In this document: one piece after another, positions 53,922 through 62,974 of the stretch
Position numbering within the stretch: the stretch's first letter is position 1
Layout of the letters: each line of letters opens with the position of its first letter
Source of the DNA: Chryseobacterium arachidis
GTDB taxonomy: Bacteria; Bacteroidota; Bacteroidia; Flavobacteriales; Weeksellaceae
Reading direction: 5' to 3'
Assembly: GCF_900129245.1 (NCBI RefSeq)
Contig: NZ_FQUT01000012.1
Coordinates: forward strand, 62,001-126,000
DNA length: 64,000 nt
The notes under the pieces: model-generated
Seen by the model: only the letters and a program-made list of their open reading frames with translations
What the model was told of the DNA's origin: nothing
Databases searched by the model: none
Program-made: the position numbers and the translations under genes

Positions 53922-54716
53922 CTACATTTTTCGTCCCTTTTTACTTTCTTTCCTTTTATTTTCTTTAACTGCTTCCCTGATCGGCTGTTTAATTCTATTT
54001 TCCGCAATAATTTCATCAATTCCAGATTTATTCCACGGCACCAACTCAGCCTTAAAGTCAAGACGCAGCCCCGTTTCTTTTAAACCTTCCATTTCCTCCC
54101 ATCCATTTCTTCGGTTCCATCCCACCGGATCAAGGGTTCTTACGTAAGGAATTTCAACAAAAATTAAATCTATGGGGTAGTCCAGTATTTTATCCCATTC
54201 GCGATCTCCTATCTCAAAATTTTTGGGATCATACGGAAAGGCATAGACATTTCTATCCTCAACATACCAATCCTCCAGATCATCAAAACGGATACCCATT
54301 GTTGATAGAACATCTTTAGGCCTTAAAAGATCTATTCGTGCATCTGCATAAAAGATGTGGCCACCAATTTCAACTGTTGGAAGTTCACCACGGTTAATTC
54401 TTCTTGTCAGTGCCTGCTGATCGACCATAAGCTCAAAATCGGTCAGCAATAGAATTTCCTCAACAGCCTTATTATACTTTTCTGCCATCTCCCTAGGGGC
54501 AAGCGTTACAAACTGTGGAGGAGTTATAGTTAAATCCTGTCTACTCGTTTTGTCGAAATGATCAAAGCGGTATCCTTCTTCCCCCAGATCGATAATATCT
54601 TCTAATGTGTAACGGTTTTCGGGATTGGCCATTTCTCGAAATTCGAATTTCTCCACATCGACGATAAACTCGATTCCGTAAGCTGGATCTGTATAGATCG
54701 GTAGTTTTTTTTCCAT
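53922..54716 (-). CDS. Hypothetical protein within tra region
   Basis: The 264-residue protein is soluble, acidic in the middle and very basic at its tail (KENKRKESKKGRKM). No signal peptide or membrane helix is seen. A repeated feel to the central part (FDDLEDWYVEDRNVYAFPYD) suggests a beta-rich fold, but I recognise no family. It lies between the TraD-like gene and the terminator before traE. The 115-base gap upstream may carry its own promoter. Confidence 0.6.
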   Translation of the reverse strand: MEKKLPIYTDPAYGIEFIVDVEKFEFREMANPENRYTLEDIIDLGEEGYRFDHFDKTSRQDLTITPPQFVTLAPREMAEKYNKAVEEILLLTDFELMVDQQALTRRINRGELPTVEIGGHIFYADARIDLLRPKDVLSTMGIRFDDLEDWYVEDRNVYAFPYDPKNFEIGDREWDKILDYPIDLIFVEIPYVRTLDPVGWNRRNGWEEMEGLKETGLRLDFKAELVPWNKSGIDEIIAENRIKQPIREAVKENKRKESKKGRKM

Positions 54717-54831
54717 AACTCTTCTGTTTTATATGATCAGTGAGCTAAGTTGCTTTTGAAAATATCCTGGCGAACTAATTTAAGAGCAAGGCTTCCTTAT
54801 TTTTCCTGAACTGTCCTAATTACTAACTATA

Positions 54832-55449
54832 TCAGATAAAATTTCCTATATCAAAATTGTCAATGTCTTTACTGTGCGAAGTATTGCGGTAATCATTGTC
54901 ATTGGCTAGCGACTTATCCAACAGCTTCGCTATTCTTTGTGAAGCACCTTCAATCGAAGCCTGCATACTGTCAAACATTTCCGTCCCTTGCATTTTCTGA
55001 ATAATTTCTACAGTTTCTTTTTCCTGCAGCTCATCAAGGTTACTATTTTGAAGAAGCTGACCTACTTTACTCAGCTCCTCTAATGAAACTCCCTGACTAA
55101 AACGGTCGTCGTCCGGTACATGATCAAAATCTTCTTCTGATTCTTCATCTAAATCAATAATGAGATCAATATTTTCGGGAGGATCAGTTCCAATATCCTT
55201 TTCCTTGATTAAAGTATCCCTAGCAATCATTTTTTCAAAAATGGTAGTACTGCTAGCCCTATCCGCAAAAGAGTTTTCTTTGAAATCTGCAGAGACCTGT
55301 CCCATAATGTCAGGGGTGATCTGAGACCTGTTTTCAGAATCAGTGGGTTTTGCCCTTCTGACAATTTTAACTTTATCGACTGCTAACAAAATGATAATCA
55401 GAATAAGGCAGATCAATATGACGACTTCTATAATTCCTTCCATGACCAA
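54832..55449 (-). CDS. TraD-like conjugal transfer protein
   Basis: The 205-residue protein has an N-terminal membrane helix (IEVVILICLILIIILLAVDK) followed by a short basic stretch and an acidic, low-complexity cytoplasmic region (DLIIDLDEESEEDFDHVPDD) with the TPDIMGQ segment seen in Bacteroidota TraD proteins. It abuts the DUF3408 gene (start codon adjoining its stop), so the TraA-TraB-TraD run is one unit. Role unknown; the family call is moderate. Confidence 0.65.
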   Translation of the reverse strand: MVMEGIIEVVILICLILIIILLAVDKVKIVRRAKPTDSENRSQITPDIMGQVSADFKENSFADRASSTTIFEKMIARDTLIKEKDIGTDPPENIDLIIDLDEESEEDFDHVPDDDRFSQGVSLEELSKVGQLLQNSNLDELQEKETVEIIQKMQGTEMFDSMQASIEGASQRIAKLLDKSLANDNDYRNTSHSKDIDNFDIGNFI

Positions 55450-55845
55450 CTATAAAATGGGTTTAAATTTTTCATTAAAATAGGCGGTAATATCCTCACC
55501 ATACTCCTGAAAATGTTGCTCAAGAATATTATCGATATAAGAATAAAGCGTAACCTTATCCCCCCTGGTCAGTTGCACAATCCGAAGCAACCGTTCATGG
55601 TATTCCTCTCTTATGTAGACAACTTTACCATTTCTTCCTGAAGGAAAACGGTTTACAAGAAATGTCTCCTGATAATCGAGCTTTTTGGTACTCTTTGATT
55701 TTGGGCGCTCCACAGGCTTCACCTCTTTTGGCAATTCTGAATGGGCAACGTTCATTGCAGGTAATGGTTCATCCCCGCTCATAATGTTCATCAGGTACTG
55801 TTCATCAACAACCGGTTTTTCAAAATCTCTACGTCCTTTTGCCAT
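55450..55845 (-). CDS. DUF3408 protein (TraB/TraC-type)
   Basis: The 131-residue protein has a disordered N-terminal half with prolines and lysines and a C-terminal DUF3408 domain (FPSGRNGKVVYIREEYHERL, ending LEQHFQEYGEDITAYFNEKF), a probable ribbon-helix-helix DNA-binding fold. DUF3408 proteins accompany the ParA-like TraA in CTnDOT-like elements. It starts one base from the end of the ParA gene. A partition or transfer-site binding role is likely. Confidence 0.88.
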   Translation of the reverse strand: MAKGRRDFEKPVVDEQYLMNIMSGDEPLPAMNVAHSELPKEVKPVERPKSKSTKKLDYQETFLVNRFPSGRNGKVVYIREEYHERLLRIVQLTRGDKVTLYSYIDNILEQHFQEYGEDITAYFNEKFKPIL

Positions 55846-55846
55846 A

Positions 55847-56608
55847 TCAGATAGTTATAATCTTTAAAAATTCTTTTAGGAATAAATCCATCCGCGTCGC
55901 TTTTAGCAATTGGGGTTCTGCCGGAAGTAGGCTTGAACGGAAAACATAATTGTTGGTATCATCGGTCTCTTTACGAAATCTCTTGCTATCACCGACACTG
56001 CTTTTCATAACCGAAAGTCCCAATTGGTGAATAACCCTGTTGTACGCATCATAGAGTCCCGTTTTTTCCCTTCCGTCGACCTGATTCCAGAATAACCATA
56101 AATCCTGCTGCTTTGCTGCCGAGGCCGGCATTGCTAAAAAGGCTTCGCAAAATGCAAGCGTACTTTCCACAACAAGACGATCCGCAGTAATGGGTGAAAA
56201 GATATAGTCCATTGCCTTTAATGCACTCAGTACGCCTTGTGTATTGGCGGTTCCCGGCAGGTCAAAGAATATGACATCAGGTTCAACAGCATTACGCTCC
56301 ATGTAATCATATGCAAGATCCAGTGCAGTATCGGCTTTACACTTTATAACCGAATAGGCTTTTTTATTGATCGTCTGAAATTGCTTCATGGCAGCCCTTT
56401 TATGATAATCACTTTCCATCACCGATTTCAGGTCCCTATCTCTCATATTGCTCAGGCTGTGCTGTGGAAAGTCACAGTCCATTACCAGAATATTATATCC
56501 CAGCCGATAATGGAGCACGCTGGCAAGAAGTGTTGTAATTGTTGATTTGCCGACTCCACCTTTCTGGGTGTACATGCTGATCTTTAAAGATTTTTTCCCT
56601 TTTTCCAT
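55847..56608 (-). CDS. traA: ParA-family ATPase TraA
   Basis: The 253-residue protein has the deviant Walker A KGGVGKST (residues 16-23), the ParA switch DLPGTANTQGVLSAL and a Walker-B-like VIFFDLPG. It is the first gene of the tra operon and its upstream region contains the iterons at 56822-56866. ParA-type TraA proteins are thought to help position or partition the element during transfer. Confidence 0.92.
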   Translation of the reverse strand: MEKGKKSLKISMYTQKGGVGKSTITTLLASVLHYRLGYNILVMDCDFPQHSLSNMRDRDLKSVMESDYHKRAAMKQFQTINKKAYSVIKCKADTALDLAYDYMERNAVEPDVIFFDLPGTANTQGVLSALKAMDYIFSPITADRLVVESTLAFCEAFLAMPASAAKQQDLWLFWNQVDGREKTGLYDAYNRVIHQLGLSVMKSSVGDSKRFRKETDDTNNYVFRSSLLPAEPQLLKATRMDLFLKEFLKIITI

Positions 56609-56821
56609 GTTTTAAAATTTTATGTTTGTTTTTCTTTCTACATGTCCTACTCATTAGCGAAATTCCCTATTCACTTACTTTTTGCCTGCCCTTCTTTGCT
56701 TAAAAGTTTACATCCTACTTTACTTACGCCCTTGTAGAAATTTTGCTCAACGGTAAAACAGTATTACGACCTATTTCCCAATTTGCTTCCTATACTACTT
56801 TATGTTTTACTGGTATGTTGC

Positions 56822-56866
56822 TTTTATGCTTTTACAGTTTTATGCTTTTATATTTTTATACTTTTA
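56822..56866. repeat. Iteron array, three 13-bp repeats with 16-bp period
   Basis: Three copies of TTTTATRCTTTTA begin at 56822, 56838 and 56854 (spacing exactly 16). Two are identical and the third differs by one base (G to A). Spacing and AT content resemble iterons bound by replication or partition proteins. It lies about 215 bases upstream of traA. Confidence 0.65.
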
Positions 56867-57063
56867 AAACCTTGCATTTTTATTTCTGTCAAGACAGGCA
56901 GCAGGTATTTTTACCAATGAGCTTACTTTGATATAAAGGAACCAAGCTTTACCAGCGTTTTCACAGTATGCGTACCTTCGGTCCTACTTTTTCCGGCATT
57001 TGCCTAATTCTTTTATTAAACTTCCCTATTATCTCTGTCACTAACATTTCCGTTCCCAAGAAC

Positions 57064-57123
57064 GGAGCAAGTTGTGTTTTGAGGCACTCAAAACCTGTTT
57101 TGTGCCCCAAAACAACTTGCTCC
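57064..57123. repeat. Large palindrome, oriT candidate
   Basis: Arms of about 22-24 bases (57064-57087 and 57102-57123) begin GGAGCAAGTTGT and pair almost perfectly, with one inserted base and one mismatch. The central CAAAACCTGTTTTG makes a second nested inverted repeat, so the stem could be continuous. It lies 146 bases before the mobilization accessory gene. Confidence 0.7.
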
Positions 57124-57268
57124 TGCAGAGAGCCGGGTAATCCTCCAAAGTCGGATATACCTTTATATATCTTTTAAAGAGTTTAGGATTGTCTAGGAAA
57201 ATATAGGACAGGATAAGCTATTTACTAGTGAATTATAGGTCTGCTTTATAGCTTATTAAAAAAATAAT

Positions 57269-57697
57269 ATGACATCTCATGCTAAAGGAGGACGAAATCC
57301 TAAGTTAAATAAAGCCACGCATCGCTATGTTTTTCGCTTAACCGATGAAGAAAACCAGAGGTTTCTGACCTTATTTGAAAAGTCAGGGTTATCTACAAAA
57401 GCAAAATTTGTAGTTGCAGTTCTTTTTGAAAGAAGAATAAATTCGGTCATCATGGATAAGGGCGCCATGGAATATTGCACAAAACTTTCAGAATTTTACG
57501 GACAGTTCCGTGCCATCGGAGTCAATTACAACCAGGTTGTAAAAATCCTTCATACTAATTTCAGTGATAAAAAAACGATCGCGTACCTCGCAAAATTGGA
57601 GAAACAGACCCTAGAACTTGCATACATCTGTAAAGAAATATTGATCCTAAGCAAAAAGTTTGAAGCAGATTACCTGATCAAAAAAGATGAGCTATGA
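57269..57697 (+). CDS. Mobilization accessory protein (MobA/BfmA-type)
   Basis: The 142-residue protein opens with MTSHAKGGRNPKLNKATHRY, a basic DNA-binding tail, followed by a ribbon-helix-helix-like region (VFRLTDEENQRFLTLFEKSG) and a helical C-terminus (GVNYNQVVKILH). These are features of the small MobA/BfmA-type proteins that bind oriT and load the relaxase. It overlaps the relaxase gene by 4 bases (ATGA). Names for this family vary between elements. Confidence 0.85.
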   Translation: MTSHAKGGRNPKLNKATHRYVFRLTDEENQRFLTLFEKSGLSTKAKFVVAVLFERRINSVIMDKGAMEYCTKLSEFYGQFRAIGVNYNQVVKILHTNFSDKKTIAYLAKLEKQTLELAYICKEILILSKKFEADYLIKKDEL

Positions 57698-58968
57698 TCG
57701 CAAAAATCGGACATGGAACAAAAATTTATGGGGTTTTGATATATAACCATTCCAAGGTTCTTGCAGGGAATGCTGAAATACTTCAGATGCACCAGATGTT
57801 GCAAACACCCTCCGGAGAATATACCACCGGTCAATTATTGTCCTCATTCCTGCCTTTTTTCGCATTGAACAAAAAGACCGAAAAAACCGCTTTACATATT
57901 TCCATCAACCCAGATCCCAAAGACATCGTTACAGATGAAGATTATATAAAGATTGCGGATGAATATATGACAAAGCTTGGATATGGAAATCAGCCCTATG
58001 TTGTTTTTAAACACAATGACATTGACAGGACACATATCCATATTGTTTCCACAGTGATTGATCATGAGGGAAACAAAATTTCCGATTCATTCGAAAAAAA
58101 GAGATCCATGGAAATCTGTAGGGAATTGGAGAAAAAATACAGCCTAATCCCTGCTGATGAGAAAAAAGTCAGTAAGGAGAGCATCTTACATCCTGTCGTT
58201 TACACTCAGAGAAATATTAAAACTCAAATAGCAAGCGTAGTAAGATACCTGCCCAAATACTATAATTTCCAAAGCCTTGGTGGATACAACGCACTTTTAT
58301 CCTTATTCAATATTACCGCTGAACAAGTCAAAAATGAATACAATGGTGAGCTAAAAGAAGGCGTGGTTTACTTTGCTTTAGATAAGAATGGGAACAAAAC
58401 AAGTAATCCTTTTAAATCTTCGCTATTTGGAAAACAGGCAGGACTATCTGCCCTCCGGGTAAATTTTGAAAACAGCAAAAAGATCAGTCATGAAACTAGG
58501 CAGCTGACAAGGAAACTAATTGATCTCGCATTGAAAAATACAGTAAGCGAGCAAGATTTTAAAAAGTATCTGATTGAATTGGGAATTAACACCGTAATAA
58601 GGAGAAACGAGCAAGGAAGGCTATATGGAATTACTTTTATTGACCATAATACCAGGAATGTTTATAATGGTTCCCATTTAGGAAAGCAGTATTCAGCAAA
58701 CGTATTCCATGAGCGTTTTACGCAGAATCAAACAACAGAAAAAAAACAGCCCACTTTAGCAGCCTCTTCAGACCACTCGGCTAGAGCAACGTCATTAAAG
58801 GAAGATGTACATCCTTTTTTCGACTTTATGCTGGATTCCCCTTCATTCTTTGTTGGCTGGGGGCTACTGGATTCTATATTACTGGATAATTTGGTTGAAG
58901 ATCCAGAAGAACAGGCATTTGAATTTGAAATGAAGAAGAAAAAGAAGAAAAGAAGAAACAGAAACTAA
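57694..58968 (+). CDS. mobB: Relaxase/mobilization nuclease (MobB-type)
   Basis: The 424-residue protein has the histidine signature KHNDIDRTHIHIVST (His107, His114 and His116) that binds metal at the nicking site of relaxases, with candidate tyrosines at 12 and 17 near the N-terminus. The C-terminal third is basic and disordered, ending KKKKKRRNRN. It would nick oriT and lead the strand to the pore. A VirD4-like coupling protein normally follows but is not seen after it here. Confidence 0.92.
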   Translation: MIAKIGHGTKIYGVLIYNHSKVLAGNAEILQMHQMLQTPSGEYTTGQLLSSFLPFFALNKKTEKTALHISINPDPKDIVTDEDYIKIADEYMTKLGYGNQPYVVFKHNDIDRTHIHIVSTVIDHEGNKISDSFEKKRSMEICRELEKKYSLIPADEKKVSKESILHPVVYTQRNIKTQIASVVRYLPKYYNFQSLGGYNALLSLFNITAEQVKNEYNGELKEGVVYFALDKNGNKTSNPFKSSLFGKQAGLSALRVNFENSKKISHETRQLTRKLIDLALKNTVSEQDFKKYLIELGINTVIRRNEQGRLYGITFIDHNTRNVYNGSHLGKQYSANVFHERFTQNQTTEKKQPTLAASSDHSARATSLKEDVHPFFDFMLDSPSFFVGWGLLDSILLDNLVEDPEEQAFEFEMKKKKKKRRNRN

Positions 58969-59153
58969 ACTCTTCAGATGAGTCAATTCTTTTACATGAG
59001 AGGTTTTCCACCTTTACCTTTTATCTCAATCGTTCTTTCTTAATTATGGCAAAGAAATCCTGTAAAATGGCAAATCTACAAAGAGCCAGCTTGATTAACA
59101 AATTATTTTAAATTTTAGGAACTTATCTTGAATAACACATAAAGAAACTACTG

Positions 59154-59540
59154 CTATACATTGCTGGCAATGTCGCTTTCGTTATTTTTTTTACGCTCGC
59201 CAAAAACCTTTTCTCGGTGGTTCATACCCCAATCTTTCATAGCATATATTAAGGGCGTTAGTGTATCTGCGTAAGGCTCACGGCTGTAAATGATCTTTAC
59301 CGGATAATCGCCTACGACTGTTCTTTTTATTAGTTGATGCTGTTCCAATTCCTTTAATTCTTTCGCCAAAACCTTAGGAGTAATCCCTGGAATGCTATCC
59401 TGAATATCAGTAAACCTGTCATTCCCTACCCCTATAGATACTAATATAGGAAACTTCCACTTCCCGCTCATGACATCTAAAAAATCACGTACAGGTTTTA
59501 TCGTATCAATGCAATTGTTGTAACCTCGTTTTACTGCCAT
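59154..59540 (-). CDS. HxlR family transcriptional regulator
   Basis: The 128-residue winged-helix protein has the family core VMSGKWKFPILVSIGVGNDR and ITPKVLAKELKELEQHQLIK. Its only cysteine is Cys10, in the N-terminal position used for redox sensing by YodB/HypR-type HxlR regulators. It is divergent from the nitroreductase gene, with inverted repeats in the 105-base gap. It likely represses the detoxification genes until thiol-reactive compounds modify Cys10; that is inference from the family. Confidence 0.9.
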   Translation of the reverse strand: MAVKRGYNNCIDTIKPVRDFLDVMSGKWKFPILVSIGVGNDRFTDIQDSIPGITPKVLAKELKELEQHQLIKRTVVGDYPVKIIYSREPYADTLTPLIYAMKDWGMNHREKVFGERKKNNESDIASNV

Positions 59541-59564
59541 AATATCAGTTTAATAAAAAATTCA

Positions 59565-59618
59565 CTTTCCTTGAGGAAAGAACTATACAAAGTAAAGCAA
59601 TTTTGTCGGAACTTTGTA
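59565..59618. promoter_or_regulatory. Probable HxlR operator region
   Basis: Two inverted repeats lie in the divergent gap: CTTTCC-TTGA-GGAAAG (59565-59580) and TACAAAGT-N17-ACTTTGTA (59586-59593 and 59611-59618). TTACTTTG (one mismatch from TAnnTTTG) reads leftward here. Sites of this size and position suit a dimeric winged-helix repressor controlling both directions. Confidence 0.5.
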
Positions 59619-59645
59619 TTAGGATTAAAAAAAACATCTTGGATT

Positions 59646-60350
59646 ATGGATAGAAATATGACAGAAGACATTCAGCATAGCAATTTGACATTTAAAGAGG
59701 TATTAAGATCAAGAAAGTCATGTCGGGGATTTTTAGATACCCCGGTGACAGAAGATATAATTACTTCCGTACTGGATGATGCCAAGCTGGCACCATCAAA
59801 CTGCAATACTCAGCCCTGGGAAACGCACATCATTTCAGGAAATAAGTTAAGAGAATTGTCAGAAGCTTTGGTACGAGAAAACAAAGCAGGAAGATTTTCT
59901 CCTGATTTTACTTTTGACGTAGATGATTATCATGGGCAATACAAAGAGCGGTATTTTAATCTTGGTCAGACCATGTATGAAGCGTTTGATATCAAACGTG
60001 AAGATAAAGAGGGACGAAAAGAAATTTCAGACAGGAACTATACCTTTTTCAATGCGCCACATGTTGCAATACCATTTATGCCCTCATTTGGTGATAATGT
60101 ACGTGTGGGAGGTGATATAGGAATGTACGGACAAACCTTTCTATTATCCCTTACCGCTCATGGTCTTGCAGGCATCCCGCAGACATCACTCGGCTTTTTC
60201 GCAGGAACCATCAGGGAAATTCTGAATGTTCCAGAAGAGTTTAAAATGCTTTTTGGAATTTCATTTGGCTACGCAGATCCCAATTCACCAGGCAACTCAT
60301 TTAAGCTGGGACGAGAGCCCATTACCAGCAATATCACTTTTCATCAATAA
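59646..60350 (+). CDS. Nitroreductase family protein
   Basis: The ATG at 59646 gives 234 residues. The FMN-binding nitroreductase pattern is present: VLRSRKSCRGF near the start, LAPSNCNTQPWE, and a C-terminal LFGISFGYADPNSP motif. Such flavoproteins reduce nitro groups and quinones with NAD(P)H. An upstream TTG is unlikely because it would lie inside the operator. It begins a run with the flavin monooxygenase 14 bases on, a set for handling xenobiotic electrophiles. Confidence 0.88.
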   Translation: MDRNMTEDIQHSNLTFKEVLRSRKSCRGFLDTPVTEDIITSVLDDAKLAPSNCNTQPWETHIISGNKLRELSEALVRENKAGRFSPDFTFDVDDYHGQYKERYFNLGQTMYEAFDIKREDKEGRKEISDRNYTFFNAPHVAIPFMPSFGDNVRVGGDIGMYGQTFLLSLTAHGLAGIPQTSLGFFAGTIREILNVPEEFKMLFGISFGYADPNSPGNSFKLGREPITSNITFHQ

Positions 60351-60364
60351 TACATAGAGGTTGA

Positions 60365-61699
60365 ATGGAAAATAGCAAGAATAGAAAAATGATCATCGGC
60401 CTGACTTCCGGCAATGGTTATGGCTTTCAGCCGGGCGCATGGCGCACACCAGGTGTTGATCCGAAGAGCTACACCAGTTATGATGCCCGCGTGAGACAAG
60501 CACAGGCCGCTGAAAGAGGTAAGTTTCAGTTTATATTCCTGCCGGATGGTCCTTTTACTGATGATTCTTCTCTTCTCGAAACCGAAGCACCCAACTTTAA
60601 TCTCGATGTAATGATGACCTTGGCTGCCGTTGCAAGGGAAACCAAACGTATTGGCTTGGTTGCTACAGGTTCGACTACTTTCAATGCGCCATATACCTTG
60701 GCGAAACAGTTTAAGGCACTCGATATTATGAGTCACGGCAGAGCGGGCTGGAATGCCATTACTTCCACCAGTAATGATGTGGCAGCGATCTACGGACAGA
60801 CCATTCCATCCAGCAGAGACCGTTATGGCCGAGCTCACGAAGTGGTTCAATTGGTTCAGGCATTTTGGGGAAGCTGGGGAAAAGATGCCTGGGTACACGA
60901 TCAGAAAAGCGGTCGCTTTGCAAAGCACCAGGAAATTGCTACAGTCAGTCTAAAAGGCAATTATGTTAATGCCAGAGGAACACTATACATTCCGCCATCT
61001 GAACAAGGACAGCCAATTGTCTTTCATGCGGGTGGAAGTCCCAATGCCCATGAGTTCGCAGGAAGGTTTGCCAATGTAGTGATCGGCGCTGCGTTCACAA
61101 TTGAAGACAGCATACAGCAGCGCAACGCATTTCGTGAATCAGCAAAAAAGTATGGACGTGATCCTGATGAGATCAAGTTTATCGCAGGAATGATGACCAC
61201 CATTGTTAAAGACCGTCGCACAGCGCTAGACCGAAGGTTGCAGCTCATGGGACACCTTCTCCCACAGCGCGTAGCTTATCTTCAGCAGATGCTTGGTATC
61301 AGACTGGATGGTAACGATTTAAACGAACCTCTTTCGCAGGCGCAATTGGAGGCGGCGCGTCCATCGCCTTATGATCCCCGGTCTGCCAACGCCCTTAAAA
61401 TTGCAAAGGAAGGCTGGAGTCTGAAGGACATTATTGCACATGGAATTATTGATTATCACCCCTCGATCGTGGGACCGGGTATTGAGGCTGCAGACCATAT
61501 GCAGGCTTGGTTTGAGGCCGGAGCCTGCGATGGCTTTTGGATCTCGCCCGATATACTGGATGATGGAATTGATGCTTTTGTAGATGAAGTAGTTCCGATT
61601 TTACAGCAGCGCGGACTTTTTCACGAAGACTATGAAGGCACAACATTAAGGGAACATATCGGTGCCCCTGAACAATATGGAATTGACCCACGGGTTTAA
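60365..61699 (+). CDS. NtaA/DmoA-family FMN-dependent monooxygenase
   Basis: The 444-residue protein matches the length and pattern of the NtaA/SnaA/DmoA class of two-component flavin monooxygenases (luciferase-like fold): FIFLPDGPFTD, LVATGSTTFNAPYTLAKQF and GRAGWNAITSTS. It would use reduced FMN supplied by a reductase, perhaps the nitroreductase upstream. The substrate is not clear. It is the second gene of the cargo operon. Confidence 0.9.
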   Translation: MENSKNRKMIIGLTSGNGYGFQPGAWRTPGVDPKSYTSYDARVRQAQAAERGKFQFIFLPDGPFTDDSSLLETEAPNFNLDVMMTLAAVARETKRIGLVATGSTTFNAPYTLAKQFKALDIMSHGRAGWNAITSTSNDVAAIYGQTIPSSRDRYGRAHEVVQLVQAFWGSWGKDAWVHDQKSGRFAKHQEIATVSLKGNYVNARGTLYIPPSEQGQPIVFHAGGSPNAHEFAGRFANVVIGAAFTIEDSIQQRNAFRESAKKYGRDPDEIKFIAGMMTTIVKDRRTALDRRLQLMGHLLPQRVAYLQQMLGIRLDGNDLNEPLSQAQLEAARPSPYDPRSANALKIAKEGWSLKDIIAHGIIDYHPSIVGPGIEAADHMQAWFEAGACDGFWISPDILDDGIDAFVDEVVPILQQRGLFHEDYEGTTLREHIGAPEQYGIDPRV

Positions 61700-61732
61700 A
61701 ACAGAAAATTATTAATTATAAAATTTAAGAAT

Positions 61733-62476
61733 ATGAAAATAGGAATTGTTGGAACTGGAGCCATAGGAAGTCTTTTGGCAAAGAAATTATCTAAAGCAGG
61801 ACACAGTGTGAAAGTGACCAATACACGGGCAATGCCTGAATTGGAAAAAATTGCGGCCGATTTGGGCGCCAATGCTGCGACCTTACAGGATGTGGTAAAA
61901 GATGTTGATGCCATCATCTTTTCTATGCCTTTCAATGCGTATAAAGATCTGCCAAAGGACTTACTAAAAGAAGTGCCTCAGGATGTGGTGGTGATGGATA
62001 CCTCAAATTATTATCCGTTCAGAGATGGCGACATCGCAGAGTTGGAGGAAATCACGGAAAGCGAATATATTTCAGGCATATTAGACCGACCGCTTGTTAA
62101 AGTATTCAACAATATTCTGGAAGGAACATTAAAACATAAGGGCACAGCAGCCGGTACGGAAGGGAGAATAGCCATTTCTGTAGCGGGCGATAACGAGGAA
62201 CATAAGAAGATTGTTGCACAGATAGTTGATATTACAGGTTTTGACACCGTTGATGGTGGCACATTGGCTGAATCTTGGAGACAACAACCGGGAACTCCGG
62301 CTTATTGTACTGAACTCGAAGAAGCAGAATTAAAAAAAGCATTGGAAAGCGCTGAAAAAGGAAAAGCGCCAGCTATCAGAGATTCTATCATGGACGGTTT
62401 GAGAAGTAAAGATTCTTGGCCGACTTACGAAGAAATTTTAGCAGGTAACCGTTTGCAACAGAAAGGAAAGAATTAA
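61733..62476 (+). CDS. NADP-binding F420 reductase-like oxidoreductase
   Basis: The 247-residue protein has an N-terminal Rossmann fold (IGIVGTGAIGSLLAKKL) and the segment SMPFNAYKDLP, typical of the NADPH-dependent F420 reductase-like family. Here the cofactor is probably NADP rather than F420, as Bacteroidota generally lack F420. A helical second half includes ESWRQQPGTPAYCTELEE. Its substrate is unknown; context suggests a reductive detoxification step. Confidence 0.85.
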   Translation: MKIGIVGTGAIGSLLAKKLSKAGHSVKVTNTRAMPELEKIAADLGANAATLQDVVKDVDAIIFSMPFNAYKDLPKDLLKEVPQDVVVMDTSNYYPFRDGDIAELEEITESEYISGILDRPLVKVFNNILEGTLKHKGTAAGTEGRIAISVAGDNEEHKKIVAQIVDITGFDTVDGGTLAESWRQQPGTPAYCTELEEAELKKALESAEKGKAPAIRDSIMDGLRSKDSWPTYEEILAGNRLQQKGKN

Positions 62477-62499
62477 ATCAATAATTAAAATACGTAATA

Positions 62500-62922
62500 A
62501 TGAAAATTTTGTATACAGCACAAGTCACCGCAACTGGTGGAAGAAATGGACAGGTAGTAAGTGATAACGGAGTTCTAGATCTACAGGTGAGAGCACCAAA
62601 AGCAATGGGCGGTGCTAACGATGAGTACACAAATCCGGAGCAGCTGTTCGCAGCTGGTTATGCAGCATGTTTTGACAGTGCGCTTAACCACACCATTCGT
62701 CTGGAAAAAGTAGAAACAGGAGAAACCACAGTTACGGCAAAAGTCTCGATCGGCCCTTTAGATGGTGGAGCTTTTGGATTGGCTGTGGAGCTTGCCGTTA
62801 ATATTTCGAATGTTTCTATTGAAGAAGCAAATCGTCTTACTGAGCGTGCGCATCAGGTTTGCCCATACTCAAATGCTACTAAAAATAATATTCCAGTCAG
62901 CATCGTTACTACAAATGATTAA
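62500..62922 (+). CDS. Organic hydroperoxide resistance protein (Ohr/OsmC)
   Basis: The 140-residue protein carries the Ohr motif with both redox cysteines, Cys57 (FAAGYAACFDSAL) and Cys121 (HQVCPYSNAT), and NPEQLFAAGY with the conserved glutamate. It reduces organic hydroperoxides at the expense of lipoylated or other thiols. In this operon it suits protection from lipid or aromatic peroxides. The gene is 23 bases after the reductase. Confidence 0.93.
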   Translation: MKILYTAQVTATGGRNGQVVSDNGVLDLQVRAPKAMGGANDEYTNPEQLFAAGYAACFDSALNHTIRLEKVETGETTVTAKVSIGPLDGGAFGLAVELAVNISNVSIEEANRLTERAHQVCPYSNATKNNIPVSIVTTND

Positions 62923-62974
62923 GCTAGACCCTTAGTTTTGTCAGCTATCACAGATTAACTTAAATACAGCTCAA

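Larger units (their letters stand above)
56609..57268. other. Gene-free transfer-region (oriT-like) interval
   Basis: These 660 bases separate the divergent traA and mobilization genes. I see no convincing gene; short frames here are hydrophobic or overlap the palindrome. The interval contains three iterons (56822-56866), a very AT-rich stretch, and a 60-base palindrome (57064-57123). Such a layout next to a relaxase is what an origin of transfer would look like, but the nick site cannot be named from sequence. Confidence 0.6.

Noticed and set aside
56743..57177. Two short plus-strand frames (56743-56931 and 56968-57177) in the transfer region
   Set aside because: The first reads through the iterons as a Phe/Tyr/Leu string and the second through the palindrome. 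Both look like by-products of AT-rich repeats.
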